This document shows, one piece after another, positions 35,910-45,153 of a stretch of 64,000 nucleotides of DNA. The notes under the pieces were generated by a model. That model was not told the origin of the DNA and did not search any database. It saw only the letters and a list, made by a program, of their open reading frames with translations. Source of the stretch: Actinomyces oris (lineage in GTDB: Bacteria; Actinomycetota; Actinomycetes; Actinomycetales; Actinomycetaceae); assembly GCF_001937665.1 (NCBI RefSeq), contig NZ_MSKL01000012.1:1-64000 (forward strand). The letters are read 5' to 3'. Within the stretch, counting starts at the first letter, position 1. Every line of letters starts with the position of its first letter. Both the position numbers and the translations under genes were made by a program.

Positions 35910-37580
35910 GTGAACTTCAAGGAGCAGGTCCGCCACTCGATTCCGGCTGCGATCGTCGTCGTCATCGGCGCCTGGGTGATGATCTACTACTCGATCGTCC
36001 AGTGGGAGACGATGAAGCAGGTCCCCAGCTGGGACCTGGCGATCTTCTCCGAGCTGGCCAAGGCCTACTCCCACTTCCAGGCCCCGATCGTGCCGGTCAA
36101 GGGTGATGGGTACAACCTCCTGGGTGATCACTTCCACCCGATTCTCCTTCTCCTGGGGCCGATCTGGCGGCTCTTCCCCACCCCCTTGAGCCTGCTTATC
36201 ACCCAGGACCTGTTGTTGGCGGTCTCGGCCTGGCCGCTGACCCGCCTGGCCAGCCGGCTGACGAATCAGTGGGTGGGCGGCGCCCTGGGGCTCGTCTACG
36301 TCCTGTCCTGGGGGATGCAGGGAGCCGTGGCCGCGCAGTTCCACGAGATCGCCTTCGCCATGCCGATGCTGGCCTGCGCCTCGGTCGCCTTCGTGGAGCG
36401 GCGCTGGGTGGCGGTGACGGCCTGGTCGGCGCCACTGGTCCTGGTCAAGGAGGACATGGGGCTGACGGTCCTCATGATCGGGGTGGCCGTCATGCTCACC
36501 TCGCTGGTGCCGGCCTGGTACCGCAGCTGCACGGTCAGCGGGGCCGGTGGCCGGGGAGCCGACGTCCTCGACGACGCCGCTGAGGCCGATGCCGCCCGCA
36601 ACCGGCGTCGGGGGCTGCGCCTGGGCGTGGGCATGATCGTCGGCGGGATCGCGGCCTTCCTCTTCTCCATCCTGGTGTTCCTGCCGGCCTTCAACATCAA
36701 CGGGGTGTGGGACTACGGGCTGAGCTCGCAGGACAAGCCCACCTCACCGGACGCCCTGGCCCAGAAGGTCAAGGTGGTCGTCATGCTGATTCTCACCAGC
36801 GGGATCGTCGGGGTGACCTCACCGTGGCTGCTCGTGGTGCTGCCGACGCTGGCGTGGCGGTTCCTGGGGTCGGTGGAGTTCTACTGGGTGTGGGACAACT
36901 GGCACTACAACGTCACCCTCATGCCGATCGCCCTGGGGGCGCTGCTCGACGTCGTCGCCCGCCGCCGAGCGCACGGCTCCTACGTGGCCGACCGCCCCGT
37001 CAGAGAGGTGGGGGTCGACGGCCGGGAGGTCATGGACTCCTCAGCCGAGACCTCCGAGGACGAGAGCACCGCCGATGAGTCCGACGTCGACGTCCCGCAC
37101 CGGCACCCGACCGCCTTCCCCACCTGGCTCACGGTGCCGATGCGGCACCGCTTCGTGGTCGCGACGAGCATCCTCACCGCCGTGGTCACCGGGGTCCTGA
37201 CCGGCCCCTACCTCCCGCTGTGGAAGGCCACCGACCAGAACTTCGACCCACTGAGCGCCGAGGCCAAGGAGACTGACGAGGCGAAGAAGCCCGAGACGCG
37301 GCGGGTGGCCACCGCCCGCGAGGTCATCGCCACCATCCCCGAGGGGGCCACGGTGGTCACCGACCTGTCGCTGCTGGCCTACCTGGTACCCCGGGCCGAG
37401 GTCTCCTGGTCGGGCACGAGCGGCCCCGACAAGGAGTACATCGTCATGAGCCGGAACAGCAACAACCAGTGGGGCACCACCGACGCCGCCACCTGGGGCG
37501 AGAGGCACACCACGCGGGGGGCCACCTACTCCCTCATCTTCAACAAGGACGGCTACCAGATCGCCAAGCGCGATGACTGA
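35910..37580 (+). CDS. DUF2079 polytopic membrane protein
   Basis: 556 residues. About ten membrane helices are present, with the family block WDLAIFSELAKAYSHFQAPIVPVKGDGYNLLGDHFHPILLLLGPIWR near the start. DUF2079 proteins resemble PMT-type glycosyltransferases in topology, but no reaction is known. Acidic cytoplasmic inserts occur near residues 375-400 and 455-470. The GTG start at 35910 is seven bases after TAGGCT, so the mRNA is probably leaderless. It overlaps the next gene by eight bases, tying it to the fluoride-channel pair. Confidence 0.87.
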   Translation: MNFKEQVRHSIPAAIVVVIGAWVMIYYSIVQWETMKQVPSWDLAIFSELAKAYSHFQAPIVPVKGDGYNLLGDHFHPILLLLGPIWRLFPTPLSLLITQDLLLAVSAWPLTRLASRLTNQWVGGALGLVYVLSWGMQGAVAAQFHEIAFAMPMLACASVAFVERRWVAVTAWSAPLVLVKEDMGLTVLMIGVAVMLTSLVPAWYRSCTVSGAGGRGADVLDDAAEADAARNRRRGLRLGVGMIVGGIAAFLFSILVFLPAFNINGVWDYGLSSQDKPTSPDALAQKVKVVVMLILTSGIVGVTSPWLLVVLPTLAWRFLGSVEFYWVWDNWHYNVTLMPIALGALLDVVARRRAHGSYVADRPVREVGVDGREVMDSSAETSEDESTADESDVDVPHRHPTAFPTWLTVPMRHRFVVATSILTAVVTGVLTGPYLPLWKATDQNFDPLSAEAKETDEAKKPETRRVATAREVIATIPEGATVVTDLSLLAYLVPRAEVSWSGTSGPDKEYIVMSRNSNNQWGTTDAATWGERHTTRGATYSLIFNKDGYQIAKRDD

Positions 37581-38148
37581 GGCGGGCCCCGGCGCCGATG
37601 CTGACACCCACGACGCCTCCGAGGCCGTGGGCGTTCCCAAACCAGGGGCTGTCCCCGACCCAGAGGCTGAGCCATCACCCACGGCCGCTGCGGGCTCCCC
37701 GCCAGTGGTCGGGCGGGCTCCGTCAGTGGCCGCCTCCCTGGCCCTGGTCGCCGCGGGAGGTTGCGCGGGCACGCTGGTGCGCGCGGCCCTGGCGCGGGCC
37801 TGGCCCACAGCACCCGGGCACCTGCCGGTGACGACGCTCGCCCTCAACGTCGTCGGGGCCCTGGCCCTGGGTCTGCTGCTCGGGACGCTCGGCGAAGGAC
37901 GTCCCCGCCTGAGGCTGGCCCTGGGCACGGGGGTGCTGGGCGGGCTGACGACGCACTCGACCTTCATCCTGGAGAGCCACCGGCTGCTGGCCCCCGGAGG
38001 GGACGCCGGCCACCCGGTCCTCGGCGCCGCCTATCTGGTGGGGTCGATGGCGGCCGGGCTGGGCGCGGCCGGCCTCGGGCTGTGGCTGGCCTCTCGCCTG
38101 CACCGCCCGGGCCACGCAGACGGCGGTCTCCTCCCGGAGGCGTCATGA
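37573..38148 (+). CDS. crcB: Fluoride channel subunit, CrcB/Fluc (first of pair)
   Basis: 191 residues. After a Pro-rich N-terminus of about 50 residues come four helices: AGGCAGTLVRAALARAW, TTLALNVVGALALGLLLG, LGTGVLGGLTTHSTF and the last near 160-182. These are the Fluc family blocks. In the Phe box (TTFSTF in most members) the first Phe is His128 and Phe131 is kept. It overlaps both neighbours and should assemble with the next product into an antiparallel heterodimer that expels F-. No fluoride riboswitch is expected, since the gene overlaps an upstream coding region. Confidence 0.9.
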   Translation: MTEAGPGADADTHDASEAVGVPKPGAVPDPEAEPSPTAAAGSPPVVGRAPSVAASLALVAAGGCAGTLVRAALARAWPTAPGHLPVTTLALNVVGALALGLLLGTLGEGRPRLRLALGTGVLGGLTTHSTFILESHRLLAPGGDAGHPVLGAAYLVGSMAAGLGAAGLGLWLASRLHRPGHADGGLLPEAS

Positions 38149-38627
38149 GCGGGGCCGCTGCCCCCGGACTGGCGACCTGGCTCGCCGACTGGCTCCCCCT
38201 GGCGATGGCCGGCGGGGTGGGGGCGGCCTGCCGCTGGTGCGTGGACACCGCCGTCAGCCGCTTCAGCGGCCGAGCCGTCCGGGACGCCTCAGCGGGCGCC
38301 TTGCAGCGGCGTCGTTCCGGGGTGCGGGCGCTGCGGATGCCGTGGGGCACCGTCGTCGTCAACGTGACGGCCTGCCTCCTCATGGGCGTGCTCGTGGGGT
38401 GGGCGGGAGGCCCACCGCACTCCGGGAGCTGGGCCGCCACCGCGCTGACTGTTCTGGGGACCGGATTCCTGGGCGGGTACTCGACCTTCTCCACGGCCTG
38501 CGTCGAGGGGGCGCGCCTGGTACTGGCAGGGCGGTGGGGGCCGGCCATCGTGCACACGACCCTCATGACGGTGGCGACGCTGGGCGCCGTCGGACTCGGG
38601 CTGGCCGGCGGCGCAGCACTGCGCTAG
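38145..38627 (+). CDS. crcB: Fluoride channel subunit, CrcB/Fluc (second of pair)
   Basis: 160 residues, ATGA overlap with the first subunit. Blocks AGGVGAACRWCVDTAV, GTVVVNVTACLLMGVLVG and GTGFLGGYSTFSTACVEG fit the family. Here the first Phe of the Phe box is kept (Phe115) while the second is Ala118, the opposite of its partner. A basic loop (ALQRRRSGVRAL) is longer than usual. It is the last gene of the unit; a hairpin element follows at 38656. Confidence 0.9.
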   Translation: MSGAAAPGLATWLADWLPLAMAGGVGAACRWCVDTAVSRFSGRAVRDASAGALQRRRSGVRALRMPWGTVVVNVTACLLMGVLVGWAGGPPHSGSWAATALTVLGTGFLGGYSTFSTACVEGARLVLAGRWGPAIVHTTLMTVATLGAVGLGLAGGAALR

Positions 38628-38655
38628 GGCTGCGTCCGGCCGGGAGCCCCGACTC

Positions 38656-38717
38656 ACTTCGACCGAATCTTCAAAAACGACGCGTATACGTGTCGCCTGT
38701 GAAGATTCGGTCGAAGT
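38656..38717. repeat. CGAC-N10-GTCG hairpin element (copy b)
   Basis: A perfect 18-bp outer stem (ACTTCGACCGAATCTTCA, 38656-38673, with 38700-38717) surrounds the core CGAC-GCGTATACGT-GTCG (38678-38695). The inner CGT/ACG pairs replace the CGG/CCG pairs of the other copies. It lies between crcB and the DsbA-like gene, both on the + strand. Confidence 0.7.
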
Positions 38718-38829
38718 ATGCGCGACGACGTCGCTCCGAGACCAACCTGAGACGGCTGTGACGAACTGTGCTCTCATCTGCCGTATCAGGCGTGCTGTGG
38801 GGCGTGCCTCCTCTGACAGACTCGCTGCC

Positions 38830-39678
38830 ATGAGTGTTCAGCCGCCTTCTCCGACGCCGACCCAGTCGAGGACCAACCGCGCCACGGTGATCACCCTCGT
38901 GGTCATCGCCGTCATCCTGGCCGTCCTCGCCGCGGTGCTGCTGCACAACGTCGCCTCCCGGCGCCATGACGCCGCCGCCACCAGCCAGGCCTCCGGCTCC
39001 GATTCTTCCACCGCGGTCCGCGAGCCCGTACCGGCCCCTCCGGTCGCCGACCAGCAGACCCTGGAGCTCATCCGCTCCGAGACCCATCGCGACCCGGCCG
39101 ACGGCCAGGCCAAGGGCAAGGTCGACGCACCGGTCGTCATGGTCATCTACTCCGACTTCGCCTGCCCCTACTGCACCCAGTTCGCCCAGAACGTCGAGCC
39201 CGAGCTGGACAAGCTGGTCGACCAGGGAACGTTGCGCATTGAATGGCGCGACCTGGCCCAGATCAGTGAGACCTCGCCCCTGGCCGCTCAGGCCGGGCGG
39301 GCCGCCGCCAAACAGGGCAAGTTCTGGGAGTTCCACGACGCCGTCTACGCCGCCGCCGACCCCAAGGACCACCCGGCCTACACCGAGGACTCCCTGGTCG
39401 ACTTCGCCAAGAAGGCCGGGGTGCCGGATCTGAAGAAGTTCCGCGCCGACATGACCGCCGACGAGACCGTCAAGGCCGTCTCCGAGGCCACCAACCATGC
39501 CCACTCCATCGGCATTCAGGGCACCCCGTTCATGATCGTGGGCGAGACCTATATCAACGGCTACCAGGACGCCGACTACATGACGGCGGTCGTCAAGAGC
39601 CAGGCCGCCAAGGCCAAGGAGGCCAAGGGAGCCACGAGCCCCGCGGCACCGGCGTCGGCGTCGGCGTCGGCTAACTGA
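38830..39678 (+). CDS. Membrane-anchored DsbA-like thiol-disulfide protein
   Basis: 282 residues. A single helix at about residues 18-40 anchors it. A thioredoxin-fold domain follows, with SDFACPYCTQF (Cys112, Cys115), an all-helical insertion and the cis-Pro region GIQGTPFMIVG. It should oxidise exported proteins, as other actinobacterial DsbA-like enzymes do in pilus and surface-protein folding. The CPYC centre is unusual relative to CPHC. The tail is Ala/Ser/Lys-rich. CAGACT lies seven bases before the ATG, and no ribosome site is seen. Confidence 0.9.
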   Translation: MSVQPPSPTPTQSRTNRATVITLVVIAVILAVLAAVLLHNVASRRHDAAATSQASGSDSSTAVREPVPAPPVADQQTLELIRSETHRDPADGQAKGKVDAPVVMVIYSDFACPYCTQFAQNVEPELDKLVDQGTLRIEWRDLAQISETSPLAAQAGRAAAKQGKFWEFHDAVYAAADPKDHPAYTEDSLVDFAKKAGVPDLKKFRADMTADETVKAVSEATNHAHSIGIQGTPFMIVGETYINGYQDADYMTAVVKSQAAKAKEAKGATSPAAPASASASAN

Positions 39679-39869
39679 CCACCACGGAGCGGAGCAACGA
39701 CGGGTTCGGGCGGCGGGCTCACTCGATCCGCCTTAGGGTTCATCCCCCGACTCGCCCCACCGGCGGGCCGGGGGACGCTATTCTTCCACCACCTGTCCCA
39801 TCGATCGTCTGACGAGCAGCAACGCGGATGGCAACGTCAACAACGGTTGTTTCAACAAGGAGCGCGAGC

Positions 39870-40817
39870 ATGGCACTGAGCATCGGCGTGGATGTCGGCG
39901 GAACGAAGATCGCGGCCGGCGTCGTCGACGACGACGGGAAGGTTCTTCAGACGATTCGGCGCGATTCTCCCGCCTTCAGCCGCCAGGCGATCATCGACAC
40001 GATCACGATGGTGGTGCACCGGCTGCAGGAGGACTTTCCCGACGTGGCCACCGTGGGCATCGGGGCGGCCGGGATGGTGTCCTCGGACCGCAACACGATG
40101 GCGCACGGCACCAACCTGGACTGGACCGGGATGCGGATCGGCGACGTCATCTCCGAGGGCGTGGGCCTGCCCGTCGTCGTCGAGAACGACGCCAACGCCT
40201 TCGGGTGGGCCGAGGCCCGCTTCGGGGCGGCCCGGGGCAAGCGCAACGCCCTCATCGTGGCCATCGGTACCGGCGTCGGCGGGGCGATCATCGTCGACGG
40301 CCACCTCCTGCGCGGGGCGGCCGGATTCGGCGGGGAGATCGGGCACATCAACGTCGTCCCCGGCGGGCGCCCCTGCGGCTGCGGACTGCGAGGCTGCCTG
40401 GAGCGCTACAGCGCCGGCACGGCCCTGGGGGTCAACGGCTGGGAGCTGGCGCAGTTCCGCCCCGGCTACGCGGCCCGCATCATTGAGCTCTCCGGCGGCA
40501 ACCCGGAGCACATCTCGGGCAAGGCCGTCACCGCCGCGGCCCGCGAGGGCGACCCGGCCGCCCTGGAGTGCTACGAGCAGCTCACCCACTGGCTGGGGGT
40601 GGGGCTGGCGGACATGTGCGCGCTGCTGGACCCTGAGGTCATCGTCATCGCCGGTGGCCTGGCCGAGGCCGGCGACATCCTGCTGACTCCCGCCCGCAAG
40701 GCCTTCGCCGAGAACCTCACGGCCGGCACCTACCGGCCCACCATTCCGGTGGTCCTGGCCGAGGGAGGTCAGGAGGCCGGGCTCGTCGGCGCCGCGGACC
40801 TGGCCCGCCAGCCCTGA
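39870..40817 (+). CDS. glk: ROK-family glucokinase
   Basis: 315 residues. It has the ATP-binding IGVDVGGTKIAAGVVD, the catalytic region VVENDANAFGWAEARFG (Asp107) and the ROK zinc site GHINVVPGGRPCGCGLRGCLE (His159, Cys169, Cys171, Cys176). It phosphorylates glucose to glucose 6-phosphate. The N-terminus lacks a repressor helix-turn-helix, so it is an enzyme. AAGGAG precedes the ATG. An odd-centred inverted repeat, AACAACGGTTGTT (39839-39851), lies just upstream of the ribosome site and could be an operator. Confidence 0.9.
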   Translation: MALSIGVDVGGTKIAAGVVDDDGKVLQTIRRDSPAFSRQAIIDTITMVVHRLQEDFPDVATVGIGAAGMVSSDRNTMAHGTNLDWTGMRIGDVISEGVGLPVVVENDANAFGWAEARFGAARGKRNALIVAIGTGVGGAIIVDGHLLRGAAGFGGEIGHINVVPGGRPCGCGLRGCLERYSAGTALGVNGWELAQFRPGYAARIIELSGGNPEHISGKAVTAAAREGDPAALECYEQLTHWLGVGLADMCALLDPEVIVIAGGLAEAGDILLTPARKAFAENLTAGTYRPTIPVVLAEGGQEAGLVGAADLARQP

Positions 40818-40933
40818 ACCACCCGGGCACCATCCTCGGGTCGGCCTGGAAACCATCAGCCATCCGGGCTCTTACGGGAACCTTGCGAGATGACGCGGCG
40901 TCAGCGTGCGCTATTGCACCGACCCTCCCATTG

Positions 40934-40950
40934 TTAGGTATGCCTTACCT
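40934..40950. promoter_or_regulatory. DtxR/IdeR-type iron box
   Basis: TTAGGTATGCCTTACCT is an inverted repeat (AGGTA..TACCT) close to the DtxR consensus TTAGGTTAGCCTAACCT. It sits about 235 bases before the siderophore-interacting protein gene and predicts repression by iron. Otherwise 40818-41186 holds no gene. Confidence 0.75.
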
Positions 40951-41186
40951 CGGTTAGCGTCGACATACTCGCCCCGCCCTCCAGGCCCATCTCCGGTCCG
41001 GCCTTCGGCACGCCCATCATCCTTCCCAAGGGCCGCCATGGCGTGCACGGCACCGGAGAACGGGAGCAGCCCCATCCGATCGCCCAACTACCGGTGCCGT
41101 CTGATAGCCGCCTCAAGCAGTCCTCAGAGCGGCCTCGAGGGCGCTTCCCCAACACCACACCACCAGACGCACGAAGGAGTCCCGAG

Positions 41187-42134
41187 ATGAGCCCAGCCAG
41201 ACCGTCCGCCTCACCGACATCTCCGTTCCGCTTCTTCCGTGTCACAGTGGCGGCAGTCCGCGACGTGACGCCGTCCATGCGGCGCTTCACCTTCATCGGG
41301 GATGATCTGGTCCACTACGCCGACCCGGGCTGGGACCAGCGGATCAAGCTGGTGCTGCCGGCGCCGGCGTCGGGTTACAAGCAGCTACCCGACGGCGAGG
41401 ACTGGTACGGCCGGTTGATGAAGCTGCCCGAGGAGCACCGGTGCCCGATCCGCACCTACACGACGCGCACGGTTCGCCACGAGGCGGAGGTTCCGGACGG
41501 AACGCGTGCGGAGGTGGACGTCGACATGGTGGTGCACGATCCGCTCGGCCCGGCCTCTCGGTGGATCCTTGAGGCTGAGGTCGGTACCGAGGCGGTCCTG
41601 CTGGGGCCGAACCGGCAGTGGGACGGCGATGCCGGGGGCGTGGACTTCGTACCTCCGCAAGTGACCGAGCGCTACCTGCTGGGCGGGGACGAGACGGCGG
41701 CACCGGCGATCGCCCGGATCCTAGAGGACCTGCCCGCGAGCGCGCGGGGAGTCGCCGTCGTCGAGATGCCCGGTGACGCGGATGCCCCTTACCTGCCTAC
41801 GCACCCCGGGATCGAGGTGCGGGTGGCTGGGCGCAACGGCCGCTCGCACGGGGAGCTGCTCGTCGAGGGTGTACGCCGGGCCGCCGAGGAGCTGTGTCCG
41901 GTAGGGGTGCCGCAGGAGGTCGAGGAGATCGACGTCGACCGTGAGCTGCTGTGGGACGTGCCGCGCCACGCCAAGGGCGGGGACGCACTCAAGCGCACCA
42001 CCCTGTACGCGTGGCTCGCCGGGGAGGCGGCTGCGGTGCGGACGATGCGTCGCCACCTGGTCAGCGAACGTGGCATCGACCGGCGCTCTGTGGCCTTCAT
42101 GGGCTACTGGCGCCAGGGCCGCGCCGAGGCCTGA
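41187..42134 (+). CDS. Siderophore-interacting protein (flavin reductase of ferric siderophores)
   Basis: 315 residues. An N-terminal FAD-binding barrel has CPIRTYTTRTVR for the flavin and VDMVVHDPLGPASRWI. The C-terminal NAD(P)H domain has YLLGGDETAAPAIARILEDLP and AWLAGEAAAVRTMRRHLV, then AFMGYWRQGRAE. ViuB-like enzymes reduce imported ferric siderophores to release iron. GAAGGAG fixes the ATG. The iron box upstream fits this role. No uptake ABC genes are adjacent. Confidence 0.92.
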   Translation: MSPARPSASPTSPFRFFRVTVAAVRDVTPSMRRFTFIGDDLVHYADPGWDQRIKLVLPAPASGYKQLPDGEDWYGRLMKLPEEHRCPIRTYTTRTVRHEAEVPDGTRAEVDVDMVVHDPLGPASRWILEAEVGTEAVLLGPNRQWDGDAGGVDFVPPQVTERYLLGGDETAAPAIARILEDLPASARGVAVVEMPGDADAPYLPTHPGIEVRVAGRNGRSHGELLVEGVRRAAEELCPVGVPQEVEEIDVDRELLWDVPRHAKGGDALKRTTLYAWLAGEAAAVRTMRRHLVSERGIDRRSVAFMGYWRQGRAEA

Positions 42135-42180
42135 GCCCGAGGGCTCCCGCACCGGCCAGCTGAACGGCAGATCGCGTCAT

Positions 42181-42268
42181 CGAGAACGTACTTTCCGCGC
42201 GAGAACTGCGTTGTCCCGCAGATGACTGGGGGTGGACCTCAGTCGTCTGCGGGAGAAGTACGTTCTCG
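42181..42268. terminator. Compound hairpin between convergent genes
   Basis: CGAGAACGTACTT (42181-42193) pairs with 42256-42268. Inside it, TCCCGCAGATGACTG (42214-42228) pairs with 42240-42254 with one mismatch. A second GCGAGAAC arm in the left half could compete for pairing. Probably a bidirectional terminator. Confidence 0.6.
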
Positions 42269-42320
42269 CGGCGAAGCGCAGTCGCCGATTCCCAGGGGCG
42301 CCCAGCTCATCCTCAGACGG

Positions 42321-43616
42321 TCAGTCCGCCTGGGAGCGTTGACGGCTGCCGGATGGCACGGAGCTGTCGACGTCTTCGGCGCTGTCGGCACTCTGGGCCG
42401 TTGCCCCAACCTTCTCAGCCTTGTCGGCGATCCGCTCAACAACCGGCCGGCCGTGGTTGGGATCCGCCTCGCTGACGCCGTCGCCGTCGAGGTCGAGCTG
42501 GTCGAGCACTTCCTGGTCGAGCTCATCGGGGTCACGCACGGGCGAGTCGCCGGCGGACAGGAAGATCCCCACCCAGCGCGAGCGGGGGTCGGAGTCGATG
42601 AGGAGGGCCTTGACGAACAGCGTCAGCGGCACCGCCAGGATGGTCCCCAGCGCCCCGATGACGGTGGACCAGAACAGCAGGCACAGGAACGTCGTCGTCG
42701 TGTTGAGTCCCACCGCGTCCCCGGTGAACTTGGGCTGGATGAGGGACTGGATGACGAAGTTGGCCGCCACGTAGGACAGGACCACCCACAGTGCGGTCCA
42801 GGGCCCGGAGTCCACCAGTCCCAGGACCGCCGGCGGGACCACACCCAGGACGAAGCCGATGTTCGGGATGTAGTTGGTGATGAAGGAGACCACGCCCCAG
42901 GTGATGGCCATCGGTACGTCCAGGTACCACAGGGTCAGCACATTGATGACGGCCACGATGAGACCGAAGACCGTCGAGACCATCCAGTAGGAGCGCACCG
43001 CCTCGCAGAAGGAGACCATGGCGGCGGCCATACCCGGCTTGAGGACGCTGAGGGCGGCGGCGCGGATCTCGATCTTGGCGGTGTCGAACATGAGGAAGAC
43101 GACCACCATCGCCATGACGCCGAGCATCGCGCTGGCCGAGGTCAGCTGCCCCAGGACCGTCTGCGCCACCGTGACGAGCTGGGAGGTGTCCAGGATGTCG
43201 GTGACCTGCTTGAGCACCGTGGACTGGTCGACCCCCATGCCGTTGAGCTGGGTCTCGGCCTGTTTCCAGATCGCCTGGAACTTGGGGGCGTACTGCGGCA
43301 GGGTGTCGACGAGCTGGGCGACCGCGACGGCCAGGGCCGCGAACAGCAGCACGACGAAGGTGAAGATGAGCAGGATCGCCGCCGTCGCCGCGACCAAGCG
43401 CGGTACCCGATGGCGCGTCATCCAGGACACCAGTGGCCGGACCGTCACCACGAGGGTGAGGGCGAAGAAAGCCGGGGCGAAGAGGTCCTGAATGAGGTAG
43501 AGCCCCACCGAGCCGATCGTCAGCGCCGCCAGGAGGTAGGCGACGGTCTCCCCCTGCGTGCGCTCCCCGGGGACGGGGACGGAGGCCTTCCGAGTTTTTT
43601 CCGACACAGCTGCCAT
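42321..43616 (-). CDS. AI-2E family transporter (PerM/YdiK type)
   Basis: 431 residues with about eight hydrophobic segments. The block WGVVSFITNYIPNIGFVLGVVPPAVLGLVDSG and the C-terminal LIQPKFTGDAVGLN..GALGTILAVPLTLFVKALLID are diagnostic for the family. A few members export autoinducer-2, while others export Na+ or other substrates. luxS lies 1 kb away, which makes an AI-2 role plausible here. The acidic tail of about 60 residues is probably disordered. The ATG at 43616 has GGAGGATG upstream. Confidence 0.87.
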   Translation of the reverse strand: MAAVSEKTRKASVPVPGERTQGETVAYLLAALTIGSVGLYLIQDLFAPAFFALTLVVTVRPLVSWMTRHRVPRLVAATAAILLIFTFVVLLFAALAVAVAQLVDTLPQYAPKFQAIWKQAETQLNGMGVDQSTVLKQVTDILDTSQLVTVAQTVLGQLTSASAMLGVMAMVVVFLMFDTAKIEIRAAALSVLKPGMAAAMVSFCEAVRSYWMVSTVFGLIVAVINVLTLWYLDVPMAITWGVVSFITNYIPNIGFVLGVVPPAVLGLVDSGPWTALWVVLSYVAANFVIQSLIQPKFTGDAVGLNTTTTFLCLLFWSTVIGALGTILAVPLTLFVKALLIDSDPRSRWVGIFLSAGDSPVRDPDELDQEVLDQLDLDGDGVSEADPNHGRPVVERIADKAEKVGATAQSADSAEDVDSSVPSGSRQRSQAD

Positions 43617-43754
43617 GGGCGCATCCTCCCACGGACCGACGACGCACCCCGACGCCACGGCCTCAGCGCGCCGCGGGAGCTCCCCGTCCTTCGCACCCGC
43701 GGCGACGGCCAGCGGCGGCACTCCGGTAGCGCTCCGACTGCCTGGGGACTCGCC

Positions 43755-44579
43755 TCACCCCACTGGCAGGACCTCGGCCAGCCAGGTGTCGACGGCGCGG
43801 TAGAAGGCCTGCGGGTCGCTGCGGCGCACCTGGTGGCCGGCCCCGGGGATAAGGACCGGGCAGATGCGGGGATTGCGGGCGGCGGTCTCCAGGCCCTCGC
43901 GTCCCACACGGGCGCTGCCGGGCCGGTCACCGGTGAGCAGCAGGGCGGGGACGTCGAGAGCGGCCATCGCCTCGTCCCAGGGGACCTCGGGGGTGACGAC
44001 GCCGGAGAGCAGCAGGGCCGGATCAGTGCGCTGGGAGGCCCACACGCCCGGGAGGGCCTCGGCGTTGGGCATGGTCTCCAGGGCGCGTCCGACGGCGGCG
44101 GGCAGGTCGGCGACCTCGGCGGTACGAGCCCGCTCCCGGGCGGCGCCGCGGGCCAGGAGCTCGCGCGGGCTGCGGGTGCCGAAGCGGGCCGGGTCCTCCA
44201 GGACGACGCCGGAGACCAGGTCCGGGCGGCGGCCGGCGGCCACCATGGCGGTGGCCGCGCCCATCGAGTGGCCGATGACGACCGGGGCGGGCGGCCTCGA
44301 CAGTCCCAGGGCGTCCCGTCCGCGCGAGGCGGCCTCCAGATCCTCCAGGACGGCGATGAGGTCCTCCACGAGGATCTCCCCGGCGCGCTCGAGCTGGGCC
44401 TGCGTCCACCGCGGGGACAAGCCGTGCCCGCGGGCATCGACCGCGACGACCCGGTACCCGCGGTCCGCCCAGTGGTCGATGGCCTCGGCCAGCGAGACCG
44501 CGGAACCGGTGATGCCGTGGAGCAGGACCAGGGTGGGGGCGCCGTCGGGCCCCGTGACGATGCGCGCCAGTGAAGTCAT
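43755..44579 (-). CDS. Alpha/beta hydrolase
   Basis: 274 residues, cytosolic. LVLLHGITGSA forms the oxyanion region, DARGHGLSPRW follows, the nucleophile is in VIGHSMGAATAM, an Asp in LLTGDRPGSAR and the His in IPGAGHQVRRSDP. The substrate is not predictable. It is divergent from luxS with 40 bases between starts. CAGGAT lies six bases before the ATG, a weak -10 for a leaderless mRNA. Confidence 0.88.
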   Translation of the reverse strand: MTSLARIVTGPDGAPTLVLLHGITGSAVSLAEAIDHWADRGYRVVAVDARGHGLSPRWTQAQLERAGEILVEDLIAVLEDLEAASRGRDALGLSRPPAPVVIGHSMGAATAMVAAGRRPDLVSGVVLEDPARFGTRSPRELLARGAARERARTAEVADLPAAVGRALETMPNAEALPGVWASQRTDPALLLSGVVTPEVPWDEAMAALDVPALLLTGDRPGSARVGREGLETAARNPRICPVLIPGAGHQVRRSDPQAFYRAVDTWLAEVLPVG

Positions 44580-44619
44580 GCCCCCATCCTGCCTCGTCCC
44601 CGGCCCGTAGGCTGACCCC

Positions 44620-45102
44620 ATGAGCGAGACGAGCGAGCAGAGCACGCCGAGGATGAACGTCGAGTCCTTCAACCTGGACCACACGAAGGTGGCCGCGCCC
44701 TACGTGCGCGTGGCCGACCGCAAGGAGCTGCCCGGCGGGGACGTGCTCGTCAAGTACGACGTGCGGTTCTGCCAGCCCAACCGCGAGCACCTGGAGATGG
44801 AGGCCGTGCACTCCATCGAGCACCTGAGCGCCGAGCTCATGCGCAACCACACCGACCGGCTCATCGACTTCTCCCCCATGGGCTGCCAGACCGGCTTCTA
44901 CGCCCTCATGCTGGGGGTGGGGACCGAGGAGTTCCTGCCGCTTCTGGAGGCGACCTTCCGCGACATCCTCACCGCCGAGGAGGTGCCGGCGGCCAATGAG
45001 GTCCAGTGCGGCTGGGGGGCGAACCACTCGCTGGCCGCCGCTCAGGAGGCGGTGCGCGGCTTCCTCGCCGCCCGCGAGGAGTGGACGCGGGTCATGGCCT
45101 GA
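44620..45102 (+). CDS. luxS: S-ribosylhomocysteine lyase, AI-2 synthesis
   Basis: 160 residues, normal LuxS length. It cleaves S-ribosylhomocysteine to homocysteine and DPD, the AI-2 precursor. The metal ligands are His64 and His68 in the HSIEH motif and Cys130. Glu67 and Cys89 (MGCQTGF) are catalytic. The N-terminal [13 protein letters not shown] is typical. TAGGCT lies six bases before the ATG and no ribosome site is seen, so the mRNA is probably leaderless. Its upstream pathway enzyme MTA/SAH nucleosidase is encoded at 50118. Confidence 0.95.
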   Translation: MSETSEQSTPRMNVESFNLDHTKVAAPYVRVADRKELPGGDVLVKYDVRFCQPNREHLEMEAVHSIEHLSAELMRNHTDRLIDFSPMGCQTGFYALMLGVGTEEFLPLLEATFRDILTAEEVPAANEVQCGWGANHSLAAAQEAVRGFLAAREEWTRVMA

Positions 45103-45153
45103 GGCATCCGCCTCTCCCGGCCGGGGACTTTTACTCGCGGTCGGGGACATCCC

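Noticed and set aside
37540-37573. Fluoride riboswitch before the crcB pair
   Set aside because: The first crcB gene overlaps the preceding coding region by eight bases, leaving no room, and no crcB-motif RNA is visible.
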